Below are positions 44,994 through 55,549 of a DNA stretch of 64,000 nucleotides, piece by piece. Location: the NCBI RefSeq assembly GCF_003813865.1, contig NZ_RMVG01000004.1, positions 1-64,000 of the forward strand. Reading direction: 5' to 3'. Each line of letters opens with the position of its first letter. The first letter of the stretch is position 1. Position numbers and translations under genes: made by a program. Source of the stretch: Candidatus Pantoea deserta. GTDB lineage: Bacteria > Pseudomonadota > Gammaproteobacteria > Enterobacterales > Enterobacteriaceae. The notes beneath the pieces are model-generated. The model worked only from the letters and a program-made list of their open reading frames with translations, was not told where the DNA came from and did no database searches.

Positions 44994-46595
44994 ATGAACG
45001 CTCAGCCTGCCGCTGCGCCGGCGCCGCATCCTTTTACACTTCGCCTCGCGCTGGGACTGATCGGCGTGCTAATTGCCGCGCTGACCTCAGGACTTAACGA
45101 TCGCGTAACTGACATTGCGTTGGCGGATATTCGCGCCGCTATCGGCGTCAGCTACGATCAGGGCAGCTGGATTGTCTCGGCCTATCAGGCAGCTGAAGTG
45201 GCCGCCATGATGATCGCCCCCTGGTTTGCCGTCACCTTTTCCCTGCGACGCTTTTCGCTGGCGGTCTCCGCCGGCTTTATGCTGTGCGGCATTCTGCTGC
45301 CGCTGGCGCCCTCGCCCGACAGCTTTATCGCGCTGCGCGTGGTGCAGGGACTGTTCGGCGGCGCGCTGCCGCCGATGCTGATGACCGTTGCGCTGCGCTT
45401 TCTGCCGCCGCCGCTTAAGCTTTATGGCCTGGGGGGCTATGCGCTGACGGCCACTTTTGGCCCCAATATGGCCGCCTCGCTGGCCGCGTTCTGGACCGAC
45501 GAGGTCAGCTGGATGTTTGTATTCTGGCAGGTGGTCCCGCTGATGCTGCTGGCGATGCTGCTGTTCGGATGGGGGTTGCCGCAGGATCCGCTGCGCCTGG
45601 AGCGCTTTAAGCAGATCGATCTGTTCGGCATGCTCACCGGATGCAGCGGTATGGCGCTGCTGATACTGGCGCTGACGCAGGGCGAGCGCCTCGACTGGTT
45701 CGACTCGCCGCTGTTCGCCGGGATGTTACTGACCGCGCTGCCGCTGCTGGCGGTGTTTCTGATTAATGAATGGCTGCATCCGCTGCCGCTGTTTCGGCTA
45801 CAGATGCTGTCGCGCCGCAACCTGACACACGGCCTGCTGGCGCTGGCGGCCGTGCTGATCGTCTCGCTTTCCGGCTCGGCGCTGCCGTCGGCTTACTTCG
45901 GTCAGGTGGAGGGATTCCGCACATTGCAGTTCGCGCCGCTGGCGCTCGCCGTTGGCCTGCCGCAGCTGCTGATTGCGCCGCTGGTGGCCGCGCTGCTGAA
46001 TATTCGCTGGATCGACTGCCGCTGGGTGCTGGCGGCGGGCGTCGCCCTGCTGATATCCGCCTGCCTGCTTGGCTCGCAGATCACCAGCGACTGGGCGCGC
46101 CAGAATTTCTGGACGTTGCAGATCCTACAGGCGTTTGGTCAGCCGATGGTGATCCTGCCGATTCTGATGAGCGCCACCAGCGTGGTGGCGCCGCCAGAAG
46201 GTCCTTTTGCCTCGGCAATGTTCAATACCGTGCGCGGCTTCTCCAGCGTCGCGGCCTCGGTGCTGGTCGAGGTGTTTCTCAGCCACCGCGAAAAGATCCA
46301 CTCCAACATTTTGCTGGACCAGGCCGCCAGCCGCCCGTGGCTGATGAGCGCGCCCAACAGCGCCGAAACCAGCGCCCGCTATCCGCTGCTGACCGACGGT
46401 AGCGTCAGCAGCAGCGAAAACCTGAGCGGCTTCGCCACGCTGGTGAAGCATCAGGCGACGGTGCTGAGCCTGAGCGACAGCTGGCTGCTGCTGATCGCCT
46501 TTGCCGCGCTGCTGCTGCTGCTTACGGCCTGGCTGCCGAAGCGCGTCTGGCCGCCGCAAACCCTGATTCAACCTGCCTCTTCGACATCGAGATAA
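44994..46595 (+). CDS. MFS drug:H+ antiporter, DHA2/EmrB type
   Basis: ATG 44994 gives 533 residues; the frame from 44,832 runs antisense to the regulator and is not used. There are about 14 membrane segments, with LNDRVTDIALADIRAAIGVSYDQGSWIVSAY near the first helix, typical of DHA2 pumps. The long loop near residue 430 (SHREKIHSNILLDQAASRP) is also EmrB-like. The adjoining HlyD-type gene starts 7 bases later, so the two make a tripartite-type exporter. The substrate is unknown; an aromatic or organic acid would fit IclR control. Confidence 0.88.
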   Translation: MNAQPAAAPAPHPFTLRLALGLIGVLIAALTSGLNDRVTDIALADIRAAIGVSYDQGSWIVSAYQAAEVAAMMIAPWFAVTFSLRRFSLAVSAGFMLCGILLPLAPSPDSFIALRVVQGLFGGALPPMLMTVALRFLPPPLKLYGLGGYALTATFGPNMAASLAAFWTDEVSWMFVFWQVVPLMLLAMLLFGWGLPQDPLRLERFKQIDLFGMLTGCSGMALLILALTQGERLDWFDSPLFAGMLLTALPLLAVFLINEWLHPLPLFRLQMLSRRNLTHGLLALAAVLIVSLSGSALPSAYFGQVEGFRTLQFAPLALAVGLPQLLIAPLVAALLNIRWIDCRWVLAAGVALLISACLLGSQITSDWARQNFWTLQILQAFGQPMVILPILMSATSVVAPPEGPFASAMFNTVRGFSSVAASVLVEVFLSHREKIHSNILLDQAASRPWLMSAPNSAETSARYPLLTDGSVSSSENLSGFATLVKHQATVLSLSDSWLLLIAFAALLLLLTAWLPKRVWPPQTLIQPASSTSR

Positions 46596-46602
46596 TAAGA
46601 TT

Positions 46603-47631
46603 ATGCGTGCTTTAGTAATGAGAAAAACCGTGCTGCTGAGCCTGTTGCTGCTGGTTTTGCTGGCAATGGCCTTTTTTATCTGGTCAGCCATGACCGGCAA
46701 CGACCACCGCACCAACGACGCTTACGTCAACGCGGATTACACGCTGGTGGCGCCAAAAGTTTCCGGCTACATCGCCGAAGTAAAAGTACAGGATAACCAG
46801 CAGGTCAAAGCGGGTGACGTGCTGGCGACGCTGGATGACCGCGACTACCGCGTCGCGCTGGAGAGCGCCGAGGCGGATTTGCAGGTCAGCCAGGCGAAGC
46901 TGTTGAGCAGCCAGGCGCAGCTTGAACAGCAGCAGTCGGCCATCGAGCAGTCAAAAGCGACGCTGGCGGCGAATCAGGCGACCGCACAGTATGCCGGTCA
47001 GAGCGCCGAGCGCTACAACCGTCTGTATAAAAGCGGCACCATTGCGGCCGACGATCAGCAAAAAGCCAGCTCAACGCAGCGCTCCGCCGCCGCCGCCGTG
47101 CGTCAGAGCCAGGCCGCCGTGGTCTCTGCGGTGAAGGAGATCGGGGTATTGCAGGCGGCGATTCGCCAGGCGCAGGCTGATGTCGCGGCCGCGCAGGCCA
47201 GCGTGGATCAGGCGCGTCTGAATCTCTCCTATACGCGTATCCTTGCGCCGGTAGACGGCATGGTCGGTCAGCGCGCGGTGCGCGTCGGCGCTTATGTCTC
47301 CGCCGGCACGCGACTGCTGGCGGTTGTTCCGCTACAGCAAACCTATATCACTGCGAATTTTCTGGAGACGCAGCTCAGCGACGTTCGTCAGGGACAGCGG
47401 GTCCGCGTCACGGTCGATGCGCTGCCGGGCAAGCGCTTTAACGGACATGTCGACAGCATCGCCCCTGCCACCGGCGCGACCTTTTCAGCTATTTCGCCTG
47501 ACAATGCGACGGGTAACTATACTAAGGTCGTCCAGCGGCTTCCGGTGAAAATTGTGCTGGACAGGGACCAGCCCGATCTGTCGCAGCTGCGGGTTGGCAT
47601 GTCGGCGATTCCAGAGATTGAAGTGCCGTAA
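46603..47631 (+). CDS. HlyD/EmrA-type membrane fusion protein
   Basis: The 342-residue product has one N-terminal membrane segment (about 10-30), a barrel-sandwich start (NDAYVNADYTLVAPKVSGYIAEV), a long alanine/glutamine-rich coiled coil (about 75-205) and the closing YTRILAPVDGMVGQRAVRVGAYV lipoyl half. It bridges the MFS pump and the outer membrane. It forms one operon with the preceding gene. Confidence 0.92.
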   Translation: MRALVMRKTVLLSLLLLVLLAMAFFIWSAMTGNDHRTNDAYVNADYTLVAPKVSGYIAEVKVQDNQQVKAGDVLATLDDRDYRVALESAEADLQVSQAKLLSSQAQLEQQQSAIEQSKATLAANQATAQYAGQSAERYNRLYKSGTIAADDQQKASSTQRSAAAAVRQSQAAVVSAVKEIGVLQAAIRQAQADVAAAQASVDQARLNLSYTRILAPVDGMVGQRAVRVGAYVSAGTRLLAVVPLQQTYITANFLETQLSDVRQGQRVRVTVDALPGKRFNGHVDSIAPATGATFSAISPDNATGNYTKVVQRLPVKIVLDRDQPDLSQLRVGMSAIPEIEVP

Positions 47632-47670
47632 AAATGTGATGCTTCTCTCAGGCTGGGACTATTTATTTTA

Positions 47671-47722
47671 GGATCGATTACGCGTAAATTAGCGCTCGAT
47701 CCTGTTCTGAGTTACTCAGAAC
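47671..47722 (+). terminator. Two hairpins downstream of the fusion-protein gene
   Basis: GGATCGA and TCGATCC pair across about 18 bases, and GTTCTGAG and CTCAGAAC form an eight-pair stem with a three-base loop right after. Together they may end the pump operon or form the leader of ypdK. No T-run follows directly. Confidence 0.4.
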
Positions 47723-47831
47723 GACCTGAGAAAATGCCTGAGGCGATGATGACCTGATGCTTTTTTCTCATTCTGTTCGTGTTGCGCTGGTCTGGGATCG
47801 CTATCGTCGTAACCGCTCAGAGGAGTTGTCT

Positions 47832-47903
47832 GTGAAATACGCCTTGATGGGAATCTCTTTCTTTGTGCTGCTCTGGGTCGGCACATTTGTGCTGATGCTG
47901 TAG
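47832..47903 (+). CDS. ypdK: Small membrane protein YpdK
   Basis: GTG 47832 with AGGAG seven bases upstream encodes 23 residues, MKYALMGISFFVLLWVGTFVLML. This matches E. coli YpdK (same length, MGISF and WxGTF conserved), a one-segment membrane protein next to alaC. An in-frame ATG at 47,757 would extend it to 48 residues but lacks a comparable ribosome site. Function unknown. Confidence 0.85.
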   Translation: MKYALMGISFFVLLWVGTFVLML

Positions 47904-47943
47904 CGTTAGCCTGGGGCGACAGCGCTGTCGCCCCCGCTTAACC

Positions 47944-49179
47944 TTATTCCGCCTCTTCCACCGCTTTTACGCTGCCCGGCAAAATACCGTCCGCGCGGAA
48001 CATGGCTTTAATCCCTCGCACCGCCTGACGAATGCGATCGCTGTTTTCTATCAGCGCGAAGCGCACATGCGTATCGCCGTAATCGCCAAAGCCGATGCCC
48101 GGCGACACGCACACCTTCGCTTCCTGAAGCAGCTTTTTCGCAAACTCCAGCGAACCGAGGTGGGCGTAATGATCCGGGATTTTCGCCCAGACGTACATAG
48201 AGGCTTTGGGGTTATCCACCATCCAGCCCGCCTCATGCAGCCCTTTTACCAGCACGTCGCGGCGACGCTTGTACTGCTCGGCAATATCGCGCACGCACTG
48301 CTGATCCCCTTCCAGGGCCGCAATCGCCGCCACCTGCAAAGGCGTAAAGGTGCCGTAGTCGTGGTAGCTTTTAATGCGCGCCAGCGCGGAGACCAGCTCT
48401 TTGTTGCCAACCATAAAGCCAATGCGCCAGCCCGCCATGTTATAGCTTTTCGACAGGGTAAAAAATTCGACCGCCACATCGCGCGCGCCGGGCACCTGCA
48501 TAATCGACGGAGCTTTCCAGCCGTCATAGACGATGTCGGCATAGGCAAGATCGTGGATGACCAGCACGTTGTACTGTTTTGCCAGCGCAATCACCCGTTC
48601 GAAAAAGTCCAGTTCGACGCACTGGGCGGTGGGATTAGAGGGAAAGCCGAGGATCATCATTTTCGGTTTCGGGTAGCTTTCGCGAATGGCGCGCTCCAGC
48701 TCGGCGAAGAAATCCACGCCCGCCACCAGCGGCACCGAACGCACCTGCGCCCCGGCGATCACCGCGCCGTAAATATGAATCGGATAGCTGGGATTCGGCA
48801 CCAGCACCGTATCGCCGTGATCCAGCGTCGCCAGCATCAGATGCGCCAGCCCCTCTTTCGAACCAATAGTGACGATGGCTTCAGATTCGGGATCGATTTC
48901 GACCTGGTAACGCTCAGCGTACCAGCGTGAAATCGCGCGACGTAAACGCGGAATGCCGCGTGACGTCGAGTAGCCGTGCGTATCTTCACGCTGCGCCACC
49001 TGACAGAGCTTTTCCACGATATGCGGCGGCGTCGCGCCATCAGGATTACCCATTGAGAGATCGATGATGTCTTCGCCGCGCCGACGCGCAGCCATCTTCA
49101 GCTCAGCGGTAATATTAAAGACATAGGGAGGAAGGCGATCGATACGCGAGAAACGACGGGGTGTGCTGTTGTCAGCCAT
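47944..49179 (-). CDS. alaC: Glutamate-pyruvate aminotransferase AlaC
   Basis: AlaC makes alanine from pyruvate and glutamate with pyridoxal phosphate. The 411-residue product is a class I aminotransferase with [27 protein letters not shown], the FPSNPTAQ substrate-binding loop, [12 protein letters not shown] and the PLP lysine region [19 protein letters not shown]. The length and the position beside ypdK and ypdA match E. coli. A GGTCAC-N7-GTGACC inverted repeat at 49,226-49,244 upstream may be a regulatory element. Confidence 0.94.
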   Translation of the reverse strand: MADNSTPRRFSRIDRLPPYVFNITAELKMAARRRGEDIIDLSMGNPDGATPPHIVEKLCQVAQREDTHGYSTSRGIPRLRRAISRWYAERYQVEIDPESEAIVTIGSKEGLAHLMLATLDHGDTVLVPNPSYPIHIYGAVIAGAQVRSVPLVAGVDFFAELERAIRESYPKPKMMILGFPSNPTAQCVELDFFERVIALAKQYNVLVIHDLAYADIVYDGWKAPSIMQVPGARDVAVEFFTLSKSYNMAGWRIGFMVGNKELVSALARIKSYHDYGTFTPLQVAAIAALEGDQQCVRDIAEQYKRRRDVLVKGLHEAGWMVDNPKASMYVWAKIPDHYAHLGSLEFAKKLLQEAKVCVSPGIGFGDYGDTHVRFALIENSDRIRQAVRGIKAMFRADGILPGSVKAVEEAE

Positions 49180-49301
49180 AATGTCCTCTTGAATACGTAA
49201 GCGCCCGGACCGTCCGAGCGACGCAGGTCACCACCAGTGTGACCGAAAAAAGACCATAGCGTGCCGATGACAAACTTGTCGAGATGCAGAAGAAAATTTT
49301 T

Positions 49302-49826
49302 TTAATTTTCCGGATTCAGGCGACCAAACACCCAGTCGTTCACCCATTGTCCTTTCAGCAGATAATTATCCCGCAGCGTTCCTTCCAGCGCGTACCCGTT
49401 CTTTTCAAGAATACGGCGCGACGCCTGATTCCCTTCGACCACCAGCGCTTTCAGTTTGTGAAAGCCAGCCGACAGCAGAAAATCGCTCAGGCCGGCCAGC
49501 GCCTCGCTGCCGTAGCCTTTGCCGCAGTGGCGATGCAGCAGCATATAGCCGACCTCCGCCTGACGATAAGGCTCCCATTCCGGACTACAGCCAAACAGCC
49601 CGATCGGCTCGCCGCTGTCGCGCAGGCGCGCCACCACGCACAGCATATGAAAACTGGTCACCTGCCAGGGCGCGAGCCGCTCGTTAAAACGCTGGCGTAA
49701 ATCATCTTCATCGGGAATGTCGCCTACCCAGGTCATGGTCGCGGCATCTTCATGGACAGCGCGAAACAGCAGCCAGTCTTCCGGCTGGAGCGTCTTCAGG
49801 GTAAGACGGGGCGTAATTAACTGCAT
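49302..49826 (-). CDS. GNAT-family N-acetyltransferase (RimJ/RimL type)
   Basis: ATG 49826 (MQLITPRLTLKTLQPEDW) follows GGAG; the start at 49,889 is too far upstream. The 174-residue product has the RimJ/RimL layout: LITPRLTLR-like opening, IGLFGC, EVGYMLLHRHCGKGYGSEAL (acetyl-CoA loop in outline) and GNQASRRILEKNGYALEGTLRD near the end. It transfers acetyl groups to an unknown amine, peptide or protein N-terminus. Confidence 0.88.
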   Translation of the reverse strand: MQLITPRLTLKTLQPEDWLLFRAVHEDAATMTWVGDIPDEDDLRQRFNERLAPWQVTSFHMLCVVARLRDSGEPIGLFGCSPEWEPYRQAEVGYMLLHRHCGKGYGSEALAGLSDFLLSAGFHKLKALVVEGNQASRRILEKNGYALEGTLRDNYLLKGQWVNDWVFGRLNPEN

Positions 49827-50065
49827 GAACAGACTCCGGGCGGACGCCATAACGGCTGTGAAAACATACCAAACTCGTTTGCTGCTCACCAGTGCATAGC
49901 CAGCAAAAAAGCCTTCCCCATTTTCGCACTCAGGTTTCCTCTTTTTTATCCCACTGAAAATTGATTTATCACAGAAAGACCTCGCCTGTTGTTTTTCGCG
50001 GCTGGCGCATCGCGATCACATTTTTTATAGTAGGTCCCTGACTCTTTCCGATCTGAAGGCTGGAC

Positions 50066-51772
50066 GTGATCTCCCACTTCGATATGCTGCTGGCGGTGTT
50101 TGACCGCGCCGCCCTGATGCTCATCTGCCTGTTTTTCCTGACCCGCACACGTATTTTCCGCCAGCTGCTGCATAAGGATGACCACTCGCCGCTGGAAAAG
50201 GCCGCCGTTATCCTTATCTTTTCGCTGTTTGCCCTGTTCAGCACCTGGTCAGGCATTCACGTCGAGGGTTCGCTGCTGAACGTTCGGGTGATCGCGGTCA
50301 TGGCGGGCGGCATTCTGTTTGGCCCCTGGGTCGGCATCATCACCGGCATTATCGCTGGCGTGCACCGCTTTCTTATCGATATGGATGGCGTCACCTCGGT
50401 GCCCTGCCTTATCACCAGCATTATCGCCGGCTGCGTCTCCGGCGCGATCAACTGCCGCGTGCCAAAAGCGCAGCGCTGGCGGATCGGTATTGTCGGCGGC
50501 ATGCTGTGTGAGGCCCTGACGATGATCCTGATCCTGCTCTGGGCAAAACCGGTTTCGCTTGGGCTGGCCATCGTCTCGGAGATTGCGCTGCCGATGATCC
50601 TGGGCGCCTCAAGCATCGGCCTGATTGTGCTGCTGGTGCAGAGCGTAGAGGGAGAAAAAGAGACCATTGCCGCGCGACAGGCCAAGCTGGCGCTGGATAT
50701 TGCCAATAAAACGCTGCCGCTGTTCCGTAACGTTAACAGTGATTCGCTGCGCCGCGTCTGCGAGATTATCTGCCACGACATCAATGCCGACGCCGTCGCC
50801 ATCACCAATAAAACCCATATTCTGGCCTACGTCGGCTACGGCGAACACAACTACCGGAATGGCGACGAAGGGATCAGCCCGACCACCGCTCAGGCTATGT
50901 CCAGCGGAAAAATCATTATCAAGAACAATGATGAAGCGCATCGCACCCGAGACATTCACTCGATGATCGTTATCCCGCTGCGCGAGAAAGGCAAAGTCAC
51001 CGGCACGCTGAAAATTTACTACCGGCGCGCCTATCGCATCACCGGCTCGCTCAAGGAGATGGCCATCGGCCTGTCACAGATTATCTCTACCCAGCTGGAG
51101 GTGTCGCGTGCTGAGCAGCTGCGGGAAATGGCCAATAAAGCGGAACTGCGCGCGTTGCAGAGTAAAATAAATCCTCATTTCCTGTTTAACGCCCTGAATG
51201 CCATTAACTCTTCTATTCGTCTTAACCCGGACACCGCGCGCCAGCTGGTGATCAATCTTTCCCGCTATCTGCGCTACAACCTGGAGCTGAATGATGATGA
51301 GACCATCGACATCAAACGCGAGCTGTGGCAGGTAAAGGACTATATCGCTATCGAGCAGGCGCGCTTCGGCGACAAGCTGACCATGATTTATGACATTGAC
51401 GACGATCTGCACTTTTCGCTGCCCAGCCTGCTGATCCAGCCGCTGGTGGAGAATGCCATCGTCCACGGTATTCAGCCCTGTCGCGGCAAGGGCGTGGTGA
51501 CGCTGAGCGTTAAGGCGTGCGGCGACCGGGTGCGCATCGCAGTGCGCGATACCGGACCCGGCATTAGCGACGAGGTGATGCGTCGCGTGGCCAGTAATGA
51601 GATGCCCGGCAATAAGATCGGCCTGCTGAATGTGCATCACCGCGTCCGACTGCTGACCGGTCAGGGGCTAACCATTACCCGCCTGCAACCGGGCACGGAG
51701 ATCGCCTTTACCCTGAGCAAAAGCGACCAGCTGGCTGCGTCGCCCCTTGCCGTCACGGAGAGCGCCTCATGA
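50066..51772 (+). CDS. ypdA: Sensor histidine kinase YpdA (LytS-like)
   Basis: YpdA senses extracellular pyruvate and phosphorylates YpdB. GTG 50066 is the best start: the product then aligns with E. coli YpdA from [19 protein letters not shown]. It is 568 residues: a 5TMR-LYT membrane domain (six or so segments, up to about 200), a GAF-like domain (about 220-350), and a HisKA_7TM/LytS core with His371 in [13 protein letters not shown] and the ATPase boxes [13 protein letters not shown] and DTGPGI. It overlaps ypdB by 4 bases. Confidence 0.95.
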   Translation: MISHFDMLLAVFDRAALMLICLFFLTRTRIFRQLLHKDDHSPLEKAAVILIFSLFALFSTWSGIHVEGSLLNVRVIAVMAGGILFGPWVGIITGIIAGVHRFLIDMDGVTSVPCLITSIIAGCVSGAINCRVPKAQRWRIGIVGGMLCEALTMILILLWAKPVSLGLAIVSEIALPMILGASSIGLIVLLVQSVEGEKETIAARQAKLALDIANKTLPLFRNVNSDSLRRVCEIICHDINADAVAITNKTHILAYVGYGEHNYRNGDEGISPTTAQAMSSGKIIIKNNDEAHRTRDIHSMIVIPLREKGKVTGTLKIYYRRAYRITGSLKEMAIGLSQIISTQLEVSRAEQLREMANKAELRALQSKINPHFLFNALNAINSSIRLNPDTARQLVINLSRYLRYNLELNDDETIDIKRELWQVKDYIAIEQARFGDKLTMIYDIDDDLHFSLPSLLIQPLVENAIVHGIQPCRGKGVVTLSVKACGDRVRIAVRDTGPGISDEVMRRVASNEMPGNKIGLLNVHHRVRLLTGQGLTITRLQPGTEIAFTLSKSDQLAASPLAVTESAS

Positions 51773-52494
51773 AAGCCATTATTGTCGAAGATGAATTTCT
51801 CGCCCAGCAGGAGCTGAGCTGGATGATCCAGCAGCATAGCCAGATCGTCATCGAAGCCTGTTTTGACGACGGACTGGAAGTGCTGAAATATTTGCAGCAG
51901 CATCGCGTTGACGTCATTTTCCTCGACATCAATATTCCGTCGCTGGACGGCATGCTGCTGGCGCAAAATATTCATCAGTTTGCCCAGCGTCCACTGATTG
52001 TGTTTATTACCGCGTGGAAAGAGCATGCGGTGGAGGCGTTTGAACTGGAAGCCTTCGACTATATTCTCAAGCCATATCATGAGGCGCGTATCGTCACCAT
52101 GCTGAACAAGCTGGAAGCCGCCGGTCAGCAGCAGGCCATGACGCAGGCTCCCGCCACCAGCGCGCCGCAGACGGTCAATCTGGTGAAAGACGATCGCATC
52201 ATCGTGACGGATATTAACGATATTTATTATGTCGAGGCCCACGAGAAGCTGACATTTGTCTATACACGGCGCGAAGCCTATGTGATGTCGATGAGCATCA
52301 GCGAATTCTGCGCCCGGCTGCCGGAGCAGAGCTTTTTCCGCTGTCACCGCTCTTACTGCGTGAACCTGAGCAAAATCCGCGAGATAGAACCCTGGTTCAA
52401 CAATACCTATCTGCTCAAACTGCGCGATTTGACCTTTCAGGTGCCGGTCAGCCGCAGCAAGGTAAAGCTTTTTCGCGAGCTGATGCGCCTTTAG
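51769..52494 (+). CDS. ypdB: LytTR response regulator YpdB
   Basis: The 241-residue product has a receiver domain with the acidic cluster at the N-terminus and phospho-acceptor Asp53 in [13 protein letters not shown], and a C-terminal LytTR DNA-binding domain ([28 protein letters not shown]). In E. coli it activates yhjX. The ATGA overlap with ypdA couples the two. Its predicted target site is found in this window upstream of yhjX. Confidence 0.95.
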   Translation: MKAIIVEDEFLAQQELSWMIQQHSQIVIEACFDDGLEVLKYLQQHRVDVIFLDINIPSLDGMLLAQNIHQFAQRPLIVFITAWKEHAVEAFELEAFDYILKPYHEARIVTMLNKLEAAGQQQAMTQAPATSAPQTVNLVKDDRIIVTDINDIYYVEAHEKLTFVYTRREAYVMSMSISEFCARLPEQSFFRCHRSYCVNLSKIREIEPWFNNTYLLKLRDLTFQVPVSRSKVKLFRELMRL

Positions 52495-52521
52495 GCGCGC
52501 GCCTGCCTTTCATAACCCCAT

Positions 52522-52545
52522 AAAAAAACGGCCCGCAGGCCGTTT
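52522..52545 (-). terminator. Terminator of glk
   Basis: AAACGGCC and GGCCGTTT form an eight-pair stem with a four-base loop, followed on the minus strand by a run of T. It lies between the convergent ypdB and glk. Confidence 0.85.
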
Positions 52546-52554
52546 CAGCAACGC

Positions 52555-53520
52555 TTACAGGATCCGTCCCAGCGTCTGACGCAGATGCGCGCCTGCGCCG
52601 AGCAGGCCGGGCTGATCGTGGGTGATCATATAGACCGGAATACGGGAAACATAGTCACGAAAGCGTCCTTTATCTTCAAAGGCGGCGCGGAAGCCGGATG
52701 CCTTAAAGAACTCCAGGAAGCGCGGCACGATGCCGCCGGCGATATAGACGCCGCCGAAGGTGCCGAGATTCAGCGCCAGGTTGCCGCCGAAGCGTCCCAT
52801 GATGACGCAGAACAGCGACAGCGCGCGACGGCAGTCGGTGCAGCTGTCGGCCAGCGCACGCTCAGAGACATCCTTTGGCTTAAGATTTTCTGGCACGCGA
52901 TTGTCAGACTTGACGATAGCGCGATAGAGATTGACCAGTCCTGCGCCGGACAGCACGCGCTCGGCAGACACATGTCCCAGCTCAGCGCGCAGCACTTCCA
53001 GGATCAAATCCTCTTCATCGCTGTTTGCAGCGAAATCGACGTGACCGCCCTCGCCCGGCAAACTGACCCAGCGGCGATCGACATGCACCAGATGGCTGAC
53101 GCCCAGCCCGGTTCCCGCGCCATAAATCGCGATGGGTTTATCTTTTACCGGCTCGCCGCCGCCGAACTGAATCACATGCTCGGCCGTCAGCATCGGGATC
53201 GCCATCGAAACCGCGGTGAAATCATTGATGATCTCAAGGTGTTCGAAGCCGAGGCTGGCTTTCATTTTGCTGGTGGAAAAAGCCCAGTCATGGTTGGTCA
53301 TTTCGACCCAGTCTTCCGTAATAGGGCAAGCAATCGCGATGCAGCCGTCTTTTACCTCTTTCTGCTGCTCGCCAAGATAGTGGCGGATGACGGCTTCGAG
53401 GCTGTCATATTCTGAGGTTGAGAACGTTTTGGCCTGGGAGATGCTGCCGGATTCCACCTCACACAGGGCGAGTCGCGCGTTGGTGCCGCCGACGTCGCCG
53501 ACCAGGGCATAGGTTGTCAT
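52555..53520 (-). CDS. glk: Glucokinase
   Basis: Glucokinase phosphorylates glucose with ATP. The 321-residue product has the ATP-binding [15 protein letters not shown], the glucose-binding [11 protein letters not shown] and [12 protein letters not shown] segments, and ends at the usual length. The position after ypdAB is conserved in enterobacteria. Confidence 0.95.
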   Translation of the reverse strand: MTTYALVGDVGGTNARLALCEVESGSISQAKTFSTSEYDSLEAVIRHYLGEQQKEVKDGCIAIACPITEDWVEMTNHDWAFSTSKMKASLGFEHLEIINDFTAVSMAIPMLTAEHVIQFGGGEPVKDKPIAIYGAGTGLGVSHLVHVDRRWVSLPGEGGHVDFAANSDEEDLILEVLRAELGHVSAERVLSGAGLVNLYRAIVKSDNRVPENLKPKDVSERALADSCTDCRRALSLFCVIMGRFGGNLALNLGTFGGVYIAGGIVPRFLEFFKASGFRAAFEDKGRFRDYVSRIPVYMITHDQPGLLGAGAHLRQTLGRIL

Positions 53521-53586
53521 TCTTTTGTTGCTCCGCTTGGGGTCCCTAAGATGCAGGACACTATAAAAGTCTGCCGGTAAAACAAC

Positions 53587-53615
53587 AACGCTCGCCGCGA
53601 CAAAAGGCGAGCGTT
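53587..53615 (-). terminator. Hairpin downstream of ipdC
   Basis: AACGCTCGCC and GGCGAGCGTT form a ten-pair stem around a nine-base loop, with T-rich sequence after it on the minus strand. It is also just upstream of glk. Confidence 0.7.
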
Positions 53616-53677
53616 GAAGATGGTGTGCACAGCCTACCCGTCCGGCAAGACGCTTTACAGCGGCAACACTCCGAATC

Positions 53678-55330
53678 TTAGCCGCCGTTGCGCTGCGCCA
53701 GACAGGCCGTTACTTTACGCAGTAGCGGCGGCAGATCGTGTTTGTCCATCGCCACTTCCACCAGCGTCAGGCAGGCCGGGGCTTGCAGCCGCGCCATAAC
53801 CTCTTTCAGCTGTACGCCTTCCGTCACGCGCCAGCTTTGCGCCTGGCCATGCAGGCAAAACGCCTGAGGCAGTGCGATCCAGTTCCACTGCGCAATATCA
53901 TTATAACGCTGCGTCGCGCCGTGGATGGCGCGCTCGACCGTATAGCCCTCATTGTTCAGTAAAAAAATAATGGGCCTTTGTCCGTCCCGCAGCATCGATC
54001 CCAGTTCCTGAATGGTCAGCTGCGCGGAGCCGTCCCCTACAATCAAAATAACCCGCTGCGCGGGCGCGGCGGTCTGCGCGCCAAAGGCGGCGGGCAAAGT
54101 ATAGCCGATGGATCCCCACAGCGGCTGCACCAGCAGCTGCGCGCCAGGCGGCAATCGCAGCGCCGCCGCGCCAAAGGCGGCGGTACCCTGATCGGCGAGA
54201 ATAATGTCGCCCGGTTGCAGAAAAGATTGCATCAGCGTCCAGAAGTGGTGCTGGCTGATAGCGGATGTCTCGGTCGGGGCCTTACTGGGCGTAGGGTCGG
54301 ACGCCTGCGCCCAGTTCTCGCCGTAACGGGCAAAAAGCGCGTCCAGCTCGCTCAGCGCATCCGCCATGTTTAGCGGCGCAAAGCGCCTCTCCGCGACGCT
54401 GGCGGCAAAAGGCTGAATGTCGATGATCCGCGCAGGGTTAAGTTGCTGTGTGAAGCCGGCGGTTAGCGTATCGGTAAAGCGCACGCCAGCGCAGATCGTT
54501 ACATCGGCCTGCTCGATGGGATCGTTGATGTCGCGCTCGCTGCCCGCGGCCGCATAGGTGCCGACGTAGCCCGGAAACTGCTCATCCAACACGCCCTTGC
54601 CCATCAGCAGCGTGGCGCAGGGGATGGCGCGCCGTTGACGCAGCTGCGCCAGCTGCGTCTGCTGCTGCCAGCGCGCGGCCAGAAAATCAGCCAGCAGCGA
54701 GACCCGCCGCGCCTGCGCCAGATGCTGCTCAGCGGCGTCGCGAAACGCGCGTCGCGCCTGTTCGTCAGAAGGCTGCGCAAAATCAAGCGGCGCGGCGGGC
54801 GGCGCAATCTCCGCCTCGGCCACATCGACCGCCAGCATCAGATAGCCCGGCCTTTTTTCGCGCATCGACGTGGCAATGACCCGATCGATTTCAACCGCGG
54901 CGTTGCCAGCGCTCAGCTGTGCCGTCGCCGCGCTCACCTCGCCCGCCATCCGCAGAAAATGGCGGAAATCGCCATCGCCCAGCGAATGGTGCACGCAGTC
55001 GCCTCTTTGCTGCGCCTGGCTGGCTGGCGCGCCTACGATATGGATCACCGGCAGATACTCAGCAAAACTGCCCGCGACGCCGTTAATCGCGCTCAGTTCG
55101 CCTACGCCAAAGGTGGTCAGCAGCGCCGCCGCGCCGCGGCAGCGGGCATAGCCGTCTGCGGCATAAGCGGCATTCAGCTCATTGGCGCATCCAACCCAGC
55201 CAATGTCCTGATGCGCGATCACGCGATCGAGAAATTGCAGGTTATAGTCGCCCGGTACACCAAACAGATGGCCCACTCCCGCCTCTTTTAAGCGAGCCAG
55301 CAGATAATCGCCTACGGTCATGCGTTGCAT
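53678..55330 (-). CDS. ipdC: Indole-3-pyruvate decarboxylase
   Basis: The enzyme makes indole-3-acetaldehyde, the key step of the indolepyruvate route to auxin. The 550-residue product is a thiamine diphosphate decarboxylase: [28 protein letters not shown] with the catalytic Glu, the HHSLGDGDF histidine pair, and the diphosphate/Mg site [12 protein letters not shown]...[15 protein letters not shown]. The length and order match IpdC of Pantoea and Enterobacter; pyruvate decarboxylase is the main alternative. In related bacteria TyrR activates it; I did not find a canonical TyrR box upstream, but a long palindrome lies at 55,367-55,394. Confidence 0.9.
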   Translation of the reverse strand: MQRMTVGDYLLARLKEAGVGHLFGVPGDYNLQFLDRVIAHQDIGWVGCANELNAAYAADGYARCRGAAALLTTFGVGELSAINGVAGSFAEYLPVIHIVGAPASQAQQRGDCVHHSLGDGDFRHFLRMAGEVSAATAQLSAGNAAVEIDRVIATSMREKRPGYLMLAVDVAEAEIAPPAAPLDFAQPSDEQARRAFRDAAEQHLAQARRVSLLADFLAARWQQQTQLAQLRQRRAIPCATLLMGKGVLDEQFPGYVGTYAAAGSERDINDPIEQADVTICAGVRFTDTLTAGFTQQLNPARIIDIQPFAASVAERRFAPLNMADALSELDALFARYGENWAQASDPTPSKAPTETSAISQHHFWTLMQSFLQPGDIILADQGTAAFGAAALRLPPGAQLLVQPLWGSIGYTLPAAFGAQTAAPAQRVILIVGDGSAQLTIQELGSMLRDGQRPIIFLLNNEGYTVERAIHGATQRYNDIAQWNWIALPQAFCLHGQAQSWRVTEGVQLKEVMARLQAPACLTLVEVAMDKHDLPPLLRKVTACLAQRNGG

Positions 55331-55366
55331 ATGCCCTTCCTCTTACCTGTTGTCTGGTTTGAGTAT

Positions 55367-55394
55367 CCGTCATGCTGCTAAAGCAGTATGACGG
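55367..55394. promoter_or_regulatory. Long palindrome upstream of ipdC
   Basis: CCGTCATGCTGCT and AGCAGTATGACGG form a 13-base inverted repeat with one mismatch and a two-base centre. It is 37 bases upstream of the ipdC start. It could be an operator or an RNA hairpin; its near-perfect symmetry without a T-run favours a protein site. Confidence 0.5.
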
Positions 55395-55549
55395 CAGGCT
55401 AATCCTCTGAACAAAAAAGTGGCAACCTGCCGTTACGACGGGGGATAATTCTGTAAGTATGCGAGCGGCAACGCATTCTGACTGTGTGTAACCGTATACA
55501 CTGCTATCCTTGCAGGTTAATCCCCTCCTCTGAGACAGGAACGCTCTCT

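Noticed and set aside
46125-46715. 196-codon minus-strand frame opposite the MFS pump
   Set aside because: It is antisense to two real genes and has no recognised motif.
55331-55549. TyrR box upstream of ipdC
   Set aside because: TGTA...TACA is present near 55,487-55,501, but the spacing does not fit TGTAAA-N6-TTTACA.
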